Source: Pseudodonghicola flavimaris
GTDB taxonomy: Bacteria > Pseudomonadota > Alphaproteobacteria > Rhodobacterales > Rhodobacteraceae
Length of the DNA stretch: 64,000 nucleotides
NCBI RefSeq assembly: GCF_030164425.1
Contig: NZ_JASNJD010000003.1
Location: 186,001-250,000 of the forward strand
Direction: 5' to 3'
The notes under the pieces were generated by a model. That model was not told the DNA's origin and did not search any database. It was given only the letters and a program-made list of their open reading frames with translations. Shown piece after piece: positions 26,818-35,749 of the stretch (within the stretch, counting starts at the first letter, position 1; each line of letters begins with the position of its first letter). The position numbers and the translations under genes were made by a program.

Positions 26818-27408
26818 ATGCCATCGCCGTACAGGCCCGCGCCCGCCGCACCGCGACGGGCGCTTGCGCTTCTCGCCCTTGCGGCGTTGCTCTCCGGCTG
26901 CGGGCCGGACCGGATCACCCCGCTCAAGGACAGCCCCTTCGCCCCCGGCATCGACCACCGCCACAGCGGCGCCGATCATATCGAGACCGCGCACCGGCTG
27001 ATGAACGCCGGCGAATACGAGCTGGCGATGGATGCCTTCGCCCGCGCCGCGCTCGCCGACGGCATGAGCACCGAGATCCTCACCGGGCTCGGCACCGCGA
27101 ACCTGGGCCTCGGGCGGCTGGGCCAGGCCGAGGAGATGCTGCGCCGGGCGGTCAAGCAGGCGCCGGACTGGCCCGAGGCCTGGAACAATCTGGGCGTCGT
27201 GCTGATGGAACGCGGCAAGACCGCCGAGGCGCAGCAGATATTCCAGCGCGCCTATGCGCTCGACAATGGCGAAAGCGACGCAATCCGGGACAATCTGCGC
27301 TTAGCCCTCGCAAAAACGGAAAAACCTGCTAATAATGGGCAACAAAACCAAGGCTATAAATTGGTGCGGCGGGGCAGCAGCGAATTTCTGATCCGCACGA
27401 CACCCTGA
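26818..27408 (+). CDS. tadD: TPR lipoprotein (TadD-like) 1
   Basis: A 196-residue lipoprotein: the leader RRALALLALAALLSGC has a lipobox (LSGC). Tetratricopeptide repeats follow (HRLMNAGEYELAMDAFARAA, TANLGLGRLGQAEEMLRRAV, WNNLGVVLMERGKTAEAQQI), so it is TadD-like, a probable pilotin or scaffold for the secretin. It is followed after 32 bases by a second TPR lipoprotein. Length and TPR count are usual for TadD. Confidence 0.85.
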   Translation: MPSPYRPAPAAPRRALALLALAALLSGCGPDRITPLKDSPFAPGIDHRHSGADHIETAHRLMNAGEYELAMDAFARAALADGMSTEILTGLGTANLGLGRLGQAEEMLRRAVKQAPDWPEAWNNLGVVLMERGKTAEAQQIFQRAYALDNGESDAIRDNLRLALAKTEKPANNGQQNQGYKLVRRGSSEFLIRTTP

Positions 27409-27440
27409 TCGAGGCGAGAGCAGTATAAGGACGCAGCAAC

Positions 27441-28289
27441 ATGCGCCACCCCCTTGTGATTCCGGCCTGCCTGATTGCGGGTCTGGCGCTGGCAGGATGC
27501 GCCGAAAAAGGCGACGAGACCGTCGAACGCGCCTTTCGCGACGTGAACGTGATCGACGAAACCAATCTGAACGAGGTGATGCTGACGGTCGCCGATCCGA
27601 ACGAGGCAGTCGATTACTTTGCCCGGTCGACCAAATCGACCCCCGACCGGATTGATCTGCAACGCGGCCTGGCGCAGTCGCTGGTACGCGCCAAGCGCAA
27701 TACCGAGGCCGCCGCCGTCTGGGGCAAGGTCGTCGGGATGCCCGGCGCGACCGAGGACGACTCGGTCGATTATGCCGATGCGCTGATCCGCAGCGGCGAT
27801 TGGGATCGGGCGAAAAAGACCCTCGACAGCGTGCCGCCAACGCATGAGAGCTTCAAACGCTACCGGCTGGAGGCGATGGTCGCCGATGCCAATCACGAAT
27901 GGAAGCGCGCCGACAGCTTCTATGAGATCGCGGTGGGGCTGACCACGACACCGGCGGGCGTGCTGAACAACTGGGGCTTTTCCAAGTTGACCCGCGGCGA
28001 TTACCCGGGAGCGGAGCGGCTGTTCGGCGATGCGATCCGACGAGATCCGACGCTGTTCACCGCCAAGAACAACCTGGTGCTGGCCCGTGGTGCCCAGCAC
28101 AATTACAGCCTGCCGGTCATCCCGATGGATCAGACCGAACGCGCCCAGCTGCTGCATACGATGGCGCTGTCGGCGGTGAAACAGGGCGATGTGAACACCG
28201 GCAAGGCGCTGCTGCGCGAGGCGATCGACACCCACCCGCAACATTTCGAAGAAGCCGTCCGGTCGCTGCGGGCGCTGGAAACCAGCTGA
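27441..28289 (+). CDS. TPR lipoprotein (TadD-like) 2
   Basis: A 282-residue lipoprotein with the lipobox LAGC at the end of MRHPLVIPACLIAGLALAGC. TPR-like helices are less regular than in gene 1: LQRGLAQSLVRAKRNTEAAA, DYADALIRSGDWDRAKKTLD, LNNWGFSKLTRGDYPGAERL. It is probably a second TadD-type component in the periplasm. Tandem tadD-like genes are known in Rhodobacterales Tad loci from memory. It ends five bases before the prepilin peptidase. Confidence 0.82.
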   Translation: MRHPLVIPACLIAGLALAGCAEKGDETVERAFRDVNVIDETNLNEVMLTVADPNEAVDYFARSTKSTPDRIDLQRGLAQSLVRAKRNTEAAAVWGKVVGMPGATEDDSVDYADALIRSGDWDRAKKTLDSVPPTHESFKRYRLEAMVADANHEWKRADSFYEIAVGLTTTPAGVLNNWGFSKLTRGDYPGAERLFGDAIRRDPTLFTAKNNLVLARGAQHNYSLPVIPMDQTERAQLLHTMALSAVKQGDVNTGKALLREAIDTHPQHFEEAVRSLRALETS

Positions 28290-28293
28290 GCCG

Positions 28294-28788
28294 ATGGCCC
28301 TGACCACCTCAGCGGCGCTCTGGTTTCTGCCCTTTGTGCTGCCGCTCTGCTTCTACGTCTGCTTCACCGATCTGCGCGAAATGCGGATCACCAATCAGGC
28401 GGTTCTGGCACTGGCGGCGGTCTTCGTCGTGGTCGGGCTGATCGCACTGCCGCTGCCGGTCTACGGCCTGCGGCTGCTGCAGCTGGTCGGCGTGCTGGTG
28501 GTGGGCTTCCTGCTGACCGCCGCCGGGACCATGGGGGCCGGCGACGCGAAATTCGCCGCCGCCGCCGCACCCTTTGTGGCGCCGGGCGACCTGCGGCTGC
28601 TGCTGGCGCTGTTTGCCGCCAATCTGCTGGCCGCCTTCGCCGCCCACCGGATCGCGAAGCACAGCCCGCTGCGGCGCATCGCGCCCGAGTGGAAAAGCTG
28701 GAACACCGGGCGGCAGTTCCCGATGGGGCTGGCCCTGGGCACAACTTTGGCACTTTATCTGATCCTGGCGCTGTTCTTCGGCGCCTGA
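28294..28788 (+). CDS. cpaA: prepilin peptidase CpaA/TadV
   Basis: A 164-residue A24-family aspartic prepilin peptidase without the N-terminal methylase domain, as is normal for TadV. The two catalytic aspartates are D26 (CFTDLREMRITN) and D84 (GAGDAKFAAAAAPF). Hydrophobic helices fill the remainder. It should cut both Flp pilins after G14. The start is five bases after the TPR gene. Confidence 0.94.
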   Translation: MALTTSAALWFLPFVLPLCFYVCFTDLREMRITNQAVLALAAVFVVVGLIALPLPVYGLRLLQLVGVLVVGFLLTAAGTMGAGDAKFAAAAAPFVAPGDLRLLLALFAANLLAAFAAHRIAKHSPLRRIAPEWKSWNTGRQFPMGLALGTTLALYLILALFFGA

Positions 28789-28885
28789 GCCAACCTGCCG
28801 CCTGTTTGCCCCTGTCCTGCCACATTGCCACGACAAGGTGGGCCCTGAGTCCCCTGCCCGAGACATGTGACCGAGAGCACCTCAG

Positions 28886-30193
28886 ATGAACATGCAGACC
28901 CCCTCCGATCTGGCCCCGCCGCAACCCCGTTCGCTGGCCGAGATGCAGCTACCGATGGTGATGATGCGGGACATCCTGCTGAAGACCATCTTTCGTAAGA
29001 ACACCGAAACCGTGTCGGAGACGGCGTCGGCCCTGTGCCTGCCGATCCCGATCACCCAGGAACTGATCGATCTGGCCCGCGCCCAGCGGCTGGTCGAGGC
29101 GACCGGATCACTGAGCGCCAGCGGCGGCAATGAACTGGGCTATCAGCTGACCGATGCGGGCAAGGCGCGGGCGCTGGATGCGCTGGCGCAGTCAGAATAT
29201 TTCGGCGCCATGCCGGTGCCGCTGGCGATCTACGAACAGCAGGTCAAACGCCAGTCGATCCGCAACATCCAGGTCACCCGCAGCCAGCTGACCGCGGCGA
29301 TGGGCAGCCTGGTGCTGCCCGACAGCCTGCTCGACCATCTGGGGCCGGCGGTCAGCGCCGGTCGGTCGATCCTGATGTACGGTCCGCCGGGCAACGGCAA
29401 ATCCTCGATCTCGAACGGCATCCGCAATGCGCTCGGCGATCAGATCTTCGTGCCCCGGGCGATCGAATATTCCGGTCAGGTCATCACCGTCTACGATCCG
29501 ATCGTGCATGACGCCATCGAACAGGAGCCCGACGATCCCACCCGCCTGCGCCGGCCCAAGCGGTTCGATGCCCGCTATGTCCGCTGCAAGCGCCCGACCG
29601 TGGTGACAGGGGGGGAGCTGTCGCTGTCGATGCTCGATCTGGTCTACAACCCAACCGCGCGCACCTATCAGGCGCCGCTGCAGATGAAGTCCACCGGCGG
29701 CATCTTCATCGTCGACGATCTCGGTCGCCAGGCAGAATCGCCGCAGGCGCTGATCAACCGCTGGATCGTGCCGCTGGAGGAGAACAAAGATATCCTCGGC
29801 CTGCAGTCGGGCGAGAAATTCGAAGTGCCCTTCGACACGCTGGTGATCTTCTCGACCAACTTCCACCCAAACGAGATTTTCGACAAGGCGGCGCTGAGGC
29901 GGATTTTCTTCAAGATTCTGATCGACGGCCCCAACCAGCAGGATTTCCTGAAAATCTTCGCGCTGGTGGCGCGCAAGAAGGGCATGCCGCTGGACGAAAA
30001 GGCGCTGATCTATCTGCTGAAAGAGAAATACCCGCAGATCGACAACGTCTATGCTAACTATCAGCCGGTGTTCCTGATCGACCAGATGATCTCGATCTGC
30101 GAGTTCGAGGGGCTGCCTTATCAGATGACGCCGGAACTGATCGACCGCGCCTGGGACAACCTCTTCGTGCGCGAGAGTGAAATCATCCACTGA
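28886..30193 (+). CDS. winged-helix/AAA+ ATPase linked to the Tad locus, function unknown
   Basis: A 435-residue protein. Residues about 20-110 look like a winged-helix or PilZ-like regulatory module (TASALCLPIPITQELIDLAR, GYQLTDAGKARALDAL). A linker (YEQQVKRQSIRNIQ) and an AAA+ domain follow: Walker A GPPGNGKSS at 166-174, Walker B IFIVDDLG at 273-280, a sensor-1-like FSTNFHPNEIF and FDKAALRRIFFKI, where an arginine could act as finger. It has no membrane segment. It is 98 bases after the prepilin peptidase and is followed by a bidirectional terminator, so it closes the locus. Genes like it occur beside Tad loci in Rhodobacterales from memory, but I know no assigned function. Confidence 0.8.
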   Translation: MNMQTPSDLAPPQPRSLAEMQLPMVMMRDILLKTIFRKNTETVSETASALCLPIPITQELIDLARAQRLVEATGSLSASGGNELGYQLTDAGKARALDALAQSEYFGAMPVPLAIYEQQVKRQSIRNIQVTRSQLTAAMGSLVLPDSLLDHLGPAVSAGRSILMYGPPGNGKSSISNGIRNALGDQIFVPRAIEYSGQVITVYDPIVHDAIEQEPDDPTRLRRPKRFDARYVRCKRPTVVTGGELSLSMLDLVYNPTARTYQAPLQMKSTGGIFIVDDLGRQAESPQALINRWIVPLEENKDILGLQSGEKFEVPFDTLVIFSTNFHPNEIFDKAALRRIFFKILIDGPNQQDFLKIFALVARKKGMPLDEKALIYLLKEKYPQIDNVYANYQPVFLIDQMISICEFEGLPYQMTPELIDRAWDNLFVRESEIIH

Positions 30194-30207
30194 CTCCGGC
30201 CCTGAGT

Positions 30208-30239
30208 GCCGCCCGGGAGAGATACGCTCTCCGGGCGGC
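30208..30239. terminator. Bidirectional terminator between the AAA+ ATPase and DUF4405 genes
   Basis: Arms GCCGCCCGGGAGAG and CTCTCCGGGCGGC (one bulged C) with a short loop ATACG. It lies between convergent stops at 30193 (+) and 30247 (-), so it can end both transcripts. No strong T run is present on either side. Confidence 0.65.
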
Positions 30240-30246
30240 GATGGGG

Positions 30247-30729
30247 TCATTCCTCCATCAGCAGCCTGAGGATACTGACCTGCTGATTGCGATCACCGCC
30301 GGTCAGCGCCGCCAGGCTCTGGCCCGGGGTCGCCTCGATCCCCGCGGAGGCGAGTTTCTGCAGCCCCGTCGCGGTATCGCTGCCGCTCAGCGCAATCACG
30401 GTTTCGATCGGCGCGGCGTTGAGCGTCCGCATCACCATCGCCACCGGGCTGCCGCTGCCCTGCGGCGCCGGCACGAAGGACACCGCCAGCACGCCCGCGA
30501 AAACCCCGACGATCCCCAGTGCCAGCGGCTTGCGGAAATAGGTCTTGAACGCGCGGAAGTTCACCAGGACATGCGCCCCGACCCCGGCCACCATGGCCCA
30601 GCTCAGCCATTCATGCGCCAGCTTGTTATAACCGCTGTCCCAATGGAAAAACATCAGGATCCCCGTTACCGCGCTGAGCAGGAAAGCCCCCATCGTCAGC
30701 GGCGTGGCCCATTTGCGGATTACCTTCAT
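30247..30729 (-). CDS. DUF4405 family membrane protein
   Basis: A 160-residue protein with about three hydrophobic helices (residues 9-28, 40-58, 70-88) and a soluble C-terminal half. TPLTMGAFLLSAVTGILMFF and HEWLSWAMVAGVGAHVLVNF are typical of DUF4405, cytochrome b561-like small membrane proteins; two histidines in the second segment (HEW, GAHV) could bind heme. The C-terminal part (SGSDTATGLQKLASAGI, then NQQVSILRLLM) may be a small helical domain. The ATG at 30729 has a GGAG site. Function unknown. It lies 124 bases downstream of the MFS gene. Confidence 0.8.
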   Translation of the reverse strand: MKVIRKWATPLTMGAFLLSAVTGILMFFHWDSGYNKLAHEWLSWAMVAGVGAHVLVNFRAFKTYFRKPLALGIVGVFAGVLAVSFVPAPQGSGSPVAMVMRTLNAAPIETVIALSGSDTATGLQKLASAGIEATPGQSLAALTGGDRNQQVSILRLLMEE

Positions 30730-30853
30730 CGTCTTTGCTCCTGATAAAATCTGCGCGTCCTCATCAAACCAAACGACGGAACCCGCGGGCTCCGTCGCCA
30801 AGACATCAGATTTTTCAGGACGGGCGCCGGTCGTGCCGGCGGAGCGCGCAGGC

Positions 30854-32383
30854 CTATTCCGCCGCCGGCGCCGAATCCTTCGGCAGCGGCACCCGCGCAT
30901 CCAGCGGGCGCTCCACCATCAGCAGCGAAACCAGACAGGCGATACAGGCGCTGCCCGCCGCGATCCAGAACACCGGGTGCAGCGCCTGGGCGATACCGTT
31001 AATCACCATTTCACGCATCCCGGGCTCCATCGCCGCGATCATCTCGTTGCTCAGCGCCCGCGGGTTGCCCCCCCCCAAGGCACCGCCCAACTGCCGCGTC
31101 AGCCCCATCGAGAAGATCGCGCCGAAGATCGCGGTGCCGATGGACCCGCCGATCAGCCGGAACATATTGGCGCTGGCGGTGCCGATGCCGACCATGTTCA
31201 GCGGTACCGCATTCTGGATCGCCGTCACCCCGACCCCCATCACCGGACCGATGCCGATGCCGGTCAGCACCATCGACGCCGCCATGCGCCAGTTCGGCGT
31301 CTCTGCGGTTGCCGTCGCCAGAGAGATCATCGCCAGCGCCAGAAGCAGCGTCGAGAAGACCGGCAGCATCCGATAGCGCCCGGTCCGCATCATGATCTGC
31401 CCGGCGGAGAAGGAGGCGCCGATGATCCCCACCATCATCGGAAAGGTGAACATCCCCGACAGCGCCGGCGACATTCCTTTGACCACCTGCATGAAGAAGG
31501 GGACGAAGGTGATGGTGCCGAACATCGCGGTGCCGACGATCAGGCCGACCACGTTGGACACGACGAAGTTGTTGATGCGGAACAGTTGCAGCGGCAGGAT
31601 CGGCTCCCTCGCGCGGCGTTCGATCAGGATGAACACCACCAGCGCGACGACCGCCGCCACCGACAGGCCGATGATCTCGGGGCTTTGCCAGGGGAAGGTG
31701 CTGCCGCCGAGGCTGGCCGTCACCACCGCCAGCGACAGGGTCAGCGCCAGGCTGATCGCACCGGGATAGTCGATCGCCGGCCGGCGGGTCGGATGCGGTT
31801 TCGGCAGGCCGAAGGAGAGCACCGCGAAGGCCACAAGCCCCAGCGGCACGTTCATCAGGAACAGCCATTCCCAGGGCGCATGCTGTACAATGAAGCCGCC
31901 GGCCAGCGGGCCGATCACCGTGGAGACACCAAAGACGCTGCCCAGCATGCCCTGATACCGCCCGCGTTCGCGCGGCGGCACCGCATCTGCGACCGAGGCC
32001 ATGGAAACGACGATCAGCCCGCCGCCGCCCAGCCCCTGCACCGCTCGGCCGGCGACCAGAACCCACAGGCTGGGCGCCAGGGCACAGAGCAGCGAGCCCA
32101 GCAGAAACACCACGATACCGCCCTGCATCACCCGCTTGCGGCCGAACAGATCGCCCAGCTTGCCGCAGACCGGTGCACCCACCGTGGCCGCCATCAGATA
32201 GGCGGTGATCACCCAGGTGATCTGCGACAGGCCGCCCAGATCGCTGAGAATGGTGGGCAATGCGGTGGTCACCACGGTCTGGCCGAGCGAGGCGATGAAA
32301 AGAACCGAGGCTGCCGCGAGAATCACCAGACGGATGCGGGTGCTGTCAGGGCCTTCGGTCACGCTTGGGGTCGGGGCTGGCAC
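30854..32383 (-). CDS. MFS drug efflux transporter, DHA2 (EmrB/QacA) family
   Basis: A 509-residue, 14-helix major facilitator. The DHA2 marks are present: ASLGQTVVTTALPTILSDLG (about residues 30-49), GKLGDLFGRKRVMQGG (motif A, about 74-89), GRAVQGLGGGGLIVV and VFGVSTVIGPLAGGFI (motif C, about 149-164). It exports drugs or other amphiphiles using the proton gradient. It is divergent from a MarR regulator with a perfect inverted repeat between them, so substrate-induced derepression is likely. An EmrA-type membrane fusion partner is not adjacent. Confidence 0.93.
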   Translation of the reverse strand: MPAPTPSVTEGPDSTRIRLVILAAASVLFIASLGQTVVTTALPTILSDLGGLSQITWVITAYLMAATVGAPVCGKLGDLFGRKRVMQGGIVVFLLGSLLCALAPSLWVLVAGRAVQGLGGGGLIVVSMASVADAVPPRERGRYQGMLGSVFGVSTVIGPLAGGFIVQHAPWEWLFLMNVPLGLVAFAVLSFGLPKPHPTRRPAIDYPGAISLALTLSLAVVTASLGGSTFPWQSPEIIGLSVAAVVALVVFILIERRAREPILPLQLFRINNFVVSNVVGLIVGTAMFGTITFVPFFMQVVKGMSPALSGMFTFPMMVGIIGASFSAGQIMMRTGRYRMLPVFSTLLLALAMISLATATAETPNWRMAASMVLTGIGIGPVMGVGVTAIQNAVPLNMVGIGTASANMFRLIGGSIGTAIFGAIFSMGLTRQLGGALGGGNPRALSNEMIAAMEPGMREMVINGIAQALHPVFWIAAGSACIACLVSLLMVERPLDARVPLPKDSAPAAE

Positions 32384-32501
32384 GTGTTAATCCTTGAAAA
32401 ATCGCTTCAATACGCGTGCGGCAAAGGCTCCTCTTCCGTCTGCCGCGCGGCCGGAGGGAGATCCTTCCGGTTTCATTGTTGAATGCATATATGTGCAACT
32501 T

Positions 32502-32530
32502 GCAATTACATGTCAACAGCATGTAATTGC
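32502..32530. promoter_or_regulatory. MarR-type operator in the MFS/marR intergenic region
   Basis: Perfect 11-base arms GCAATTACATG and CATGTAATTGC with a seven-base spacer. It lies between the divergent efflux gene and regulator, the classic place for MarR autoregulation. The nearby AT-rich stretch (GAATGCATATATGTGCAAC) probably contains the overlapping promoters. Confidence 0.8.
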
Positions 32531-32544
32531 CGTCATCATCCGCT

Positions 32545-33183
32545 TTGCGCGGAAACAGTCTGGAGGACGGACCGATCGTCGAGCGCAATGAGGCCCTGGC
32601 CGCCTTTCTGGAAGCCGCGGGAATAGACCGCGACATCACCCGTGCATCGCTTGAGATCGACGCGACGCTGCAACGCTGGCGCCGGCGCGTGAACAAGCGC
32701 GAGCTGGGGATCGCGGCGCTGCGGGCCCTGGAACTGGAGGAGGAGATCGACCTCGCCCAGCTGGACGTGCTGATGGCCACCGATGCCACCGGCACCGATT
32801 TCGGCTGCGAGAGCGAGCCGGAAACCATGGTCTCGACCATCGCCGCGCGGCTCAGGATCGATCCGTCCCGTGCCTCCCGGCTGGTCAGCGAGCTGATCGC
32901 CAAGGGGCTCGCCCGGCGCACCGTCAGCCAGATGGACGCACGCCGCACCATTGTTGAGCTGACCGCGCGCGGCGATGCCATCGTCGATGCGGTCCGGCGA
33001 TTCAAATTCCTGGTGATGGGTGAATTCCTCTCCGGCTGGACCCCAGAGGAAATCGAAACCTTCATACCGCTGTTCAACCGTTTCGCCGCCTGGACCGGCG
33101 ATGCCAACGTCGTCGGGCCCGACCGTTTTCCGCAGGAGTTCGAAGAGATCGCCGCCCGCCTGCGCGCCATCCCCACCCCCTGA
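32545..33183 (+). CDS. MarR family transcriptional regulator
   Basis: A regulator of about 210 residues with a winged-helix MarR core: VSTIAARLRIDPSRASRLVS, ELIAKGLARRTVSQMDARRT and VELTARGDAIVDAVRR. It should repress the divergent DHA2 exporter and itself. The start is uncertain: the frame has no ATG near its 5' end. A TTG at 32527 lies inside the operator, and a TTG at 32545 is used here; a GGAGG at 32561-32565 points to an even later start. It is 14 bases upstream of the helicase gene, but that is probably only chance proximity. Confidence 0.85.
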   Translation: MRGNSLEDGPIVERNEALAAFLEAAGIDRDITRASLEIDATLQRWRRRVNKRELGIAALRALELEEEIDLAQLDVLMATDATGTDFGCESEPETMVSTIAARLRIDPSRASRLVSELIAKGLARRTVSQMDARRTIVELTARGDAIVDAVRRFKFLVMGEFLSGWTPEEIETFIPLFNRFAAWTGDANVVGPDRFPQEFEEIAARLRAIPTP

Positions 33184-33197
33184 CGGACCGGGCCGCG

Positions 33198-35618
33198 ATG
33201 CCGCTGCTGCCACCTGGGATCGAGGGCTGGTTCACCGCCCGGGGCTGGGCCCCGCATCCGCATCAGACCGACATGCTGGCCCGCGCCGCCGAGCCCGCCA
33301 CGCTGCTGATCGCCCCCACTGGCGGCGGCAAGACCATGGCGGGTTTCCTGCCGACGCTGGCAGAGCTCGGCGCCGATCCGGCCCCGGGGCTCCATACCCT
33401 CTATGTCTCGCCGCTGAAGGCGCTGGCGGCCGATATCAAGCGCAACCTGCGCGTCCCGGTCGAGGAGATGGGATTGAACATCCGCATCGAGGATCGCACC
33501 GGCGACACCTCCCAGACGCAGAAGAAGCGCCAGCGCGCCGACCCGCCGCATATCCTGCTGACCACGCCCGAGAGCCTGGCGCTGCTCCTGTCCTATGAGG
33601 ATGCTCCGCGGATCTTCGCCGGGCTGCAGCGAATCGTGGTCGATGAAATCCACGCGCTGGCCGAATCGAAACGCGGCGATCAGCTGTTGCTGGCGCTGGC
33701 GCGGCTGCAGGGTCTCTGCCCCGGGTTGCGGCGCGTCGGCCTGTCGGCGACGGTGGAGGACCCGGCGGCGATGGCCCGCCTGCTGGCCCGTCACCCCGAT
33801 CCCTGCACCATCGTTCAGGCCGACCCCGGCCCCGATCCCGATATCGCCATGCTGCAGACGGCGGAACTGCCGCCCTGGGCCGGCGGGGGCGGCGCCTATG
33901 CCATCCCGGCGGTGCTGGACGAGATCAAACGGCACCGGACCACGCTGATCTTTCACAACACCCGCGCGCAGGCCGAGATCTTCTTTCACAACCTCTGGCT
34001 CGCCAATGACGAGGGGCTGGCGATCGGCATCCATCACGGCAGTCTCGACCGGGCGCAGCGCGAACGGGTCGAGGCGGCGATGACTGCCGGGCAGCTGCGC
34101 GCCATCGTCTGCACCGGCACGCTGGATCTGGGCATCGACTGGGGCGATGTCGACCTGGTGATCCAGGTCGGCGCCCCCAAGAACGTCAAGCGCCTGGTGC
34201 AGCGCCTGGGGCGGGCCAATCACCGCTATAACGCGCCATCCAAGGCACTGCTGGTCCCGGCCAACCGGTTCGAGGTGGTCGAATGCGTCGCCGCCCTGGA
34301 GGCGGTGCGCGATCACGCCCTGGATGGCGATCCGCGCGGGCCGGGGCCGCTGGACGTACTTTGCCAGCACCTGCTGATCGTCGCCTGTTCCGGCCCCTTC
34401 GACGCCGACCAGCTATATGCAGAGGTCCGCAGCGCCGGCCCCTATGCCGCGCTGCCCCGCGCCGATTTCGACGATTGCCTGGAGTTCTGTGCCACCGGTG
34501 GCTATGCGCTGAAAGCCTATGACAAATGGCGCCGGCTGATGCAGCGGCCCGACGGGCGGTGGCACTTGCGCGATCCGCGCAGTGCTCAGCGGATCCGGAT
34601 GAACATCGGCACCATTCAGGACAGCGACCTGCTGAAGGTGCGGATGAGCGGCCGGGGAGGCAAACCGCTGGGCGAGGTCGAGGAGGCCTTTGCCGCCTCG
34701 CTGAGCGAGGGTGACACCTTCCTGATCGGCGGCCAGATCGTGCGATACGAGGGCTTGCGGGAAATGACCGTGGTGGTGCGCCGGGACGCAGCGCGCAAAC
34801 CCAAGGTCGCCACGTTTTCCGGGACTAAATTCGCCACCTCGACGCAGCTCAGCGCGCGCATTCTGACGCTCTTCGCCGCCGACGACTGGCCACAGCTGCC
34901 GCGCCACACGGCCGACTGGCTGGCGCTGCAGCGCGCGGTGTCGCGGCTACCGCAACAGGGCCGGCTGCTGATCGAAAGCTTTCCCCACGACGGGCGTGCG
35001 CATCTCTGCGTCTACGGTTTCGCCGGGCGCAACGCGCAGCAGACGCTGGGCCTGCTGCTGACCAAGCGAATGGAGGAGATGGGGCTGGCGCCGATGGGCT
35101 TCGTCGCCACCGATTACGCCACGCTGATCTGGGGGCTCGACCCGCTCGACGATCCGGCGCCGCTCTTCGATCGCGCCGCGCTGCGCAACGGGCTGGACCA
35201 CTGGCTGGCCGGCAACGCGGTGATGAAACGTACCTTCCGCGCCTCAGCCACCATCGCCGGGCTGATCGAACGCAACATCCCTGCCGCGCAACGCAAGACC
35301 GGGCGGCAGGCGACGTTTTCCTCTGACATCCTCTATGACACCTTGCTGAGATACGATCCCTCTCACCTGCTGCTGCGGATCACCCGGGCCGAGGCGCTGC
35401 GCGGACTGGTCGATTTCGGCCGGATCGAGGAGATGCTGGACCGGGTCGGCAGCCGGATCGACCATCTGAACCTGCAGCGGGTCACCCCGCTGGCGGCGCC
35501 GCTGCTTCTGGAGGTGGGCAAGGTTCCGGTCTCTGGCGCGGCCGAGGAGCGGCTGATGGCAGAAGAGGCCGAGCGGCTGATGCAGAGCTCCGGCCTCGCC
35601 ACGCTCCCCGGCAACTGA
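33198..35618 (+). CDS. ligase-associated DEXH-box DNA helicase (Lhr-like)
   Basis: An 806-residue superfamily 2 helicase. Motif I is APTGGGKTMAGF at 39-50; motif II is DEIH at 149-152; motif III is GLSATVEDP; motif VI is VQRLGRANHRYNAPSK. The C-terminal Lhr-type region runs to the end (landmark TFSSDILYDTLLRYDPSH). In many bacteria this gene forms a repair set with an ATP-dependent DNA ligase, an exonuclease and PdeM. Here PdeM lies 0.9 kb downstream, with a zinT cassette between. The ligase and exonuclease are not in the window. Confidence 0.94.
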   Translation: MPLLPPGIEGWFTARGWAPHPHQTDMLARAAEPATLLIAPTGGGKTMAGFLPTLAELGADPAPGLHTLYVSPLKALAADIKRNLRVPVEEMGLNIRIEDRTGDTSQTQKKRQRADPPHILLTTPESLALLLSYEDAPRIFAGLQRIVVDEIHALAESKRGDQLLLALARLQGLCPGLRRVGLSATVEDPAAMARLLARHPDPCTIVQADPGPDPDIAMLQTAELPPWAGGGGAYAIPAVLDEIKRHRTTLIFHNTRAQAEIFFHNLWLANDEGLAIGIHHGSLDRAQRERVEAAMTAGQLRAIVCTGTLDLGIDWGDVDLVIQVGAPKNVKRLVQRLGRANHRYNAPSKALLVPANRFEVVECVAALEAVRDHALDGDPRGPGPLDVLCQHLLIVACSGPFDADQLYAEVRSAGPYAALPRADFDDCLEFCATGGYALKAYDKWRRLMQRPDGRWHLRDPRSAQRIRMNIGTIQDSDLLKVRMSGRGGKPLGEVEEAFAASLSEGDTFLIGGQIVRYEGLREMTVVVRRDAARKPKVATFSGTKFATSTQLSARILTLFAADDWPQLPRHTADWLALQRAVSRLPQQGRLLIESFPHDGRAHLCVYGFAGRNAQQTLGLLLTKRMEEMGLAPMGFVATDYATLIWGLDPLDDPAPLFDRAALRNGLDHWLAGNAVMKRTFRASATIAGLIERNIPAAQRKTGRQATFSSDILYDTLLRYDPSHLLLRITRAEALRGLVDFGRIEEMLDRVGSRIDHLNLQRVTPLAAPLLLEVGKVPVSGAAEERLMAEEAERLMQSSGLATLPGN

Positions 35619-35701
35619 CCGTCGATTCCACCCTCTCCGCGGCCGATCTGCTCCACGACAGCATTGCCAGCACCGACGGACTGCTTTACGAGGCAGGTTT
35701 A

Positions 35702-35723
35702 GTGTTACGTTATAACGTAACAC
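35702..35723. promoter_or_regulatory. Zur-like operator of zinT
   Basis: A perfect 22-base palindrome: GTGTTACGTTA and its complement TAACGTAACAC. The core GTTATAAC and the outer GTGTTAC/GTAACAC resemble Zur boxes of the TGTTATAACA type. It is 27 bases upstream of the zinT ATG and 27 bases before the ribosome-binding site end. Zinc-dependent repression is inferred from the motif and from the ZinT function. Confidence 0.75.
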
Positions 35724-35749
35724 ACAAGTATCTGAGAGGAGTCCCATCG

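Noticed and set aside
17764-30193. Tad locus as a horizontally acquired island
   Set aside because: Base composition and codon use look like the neighbours; there are no integrase, tRNA or direct-repeat borders.
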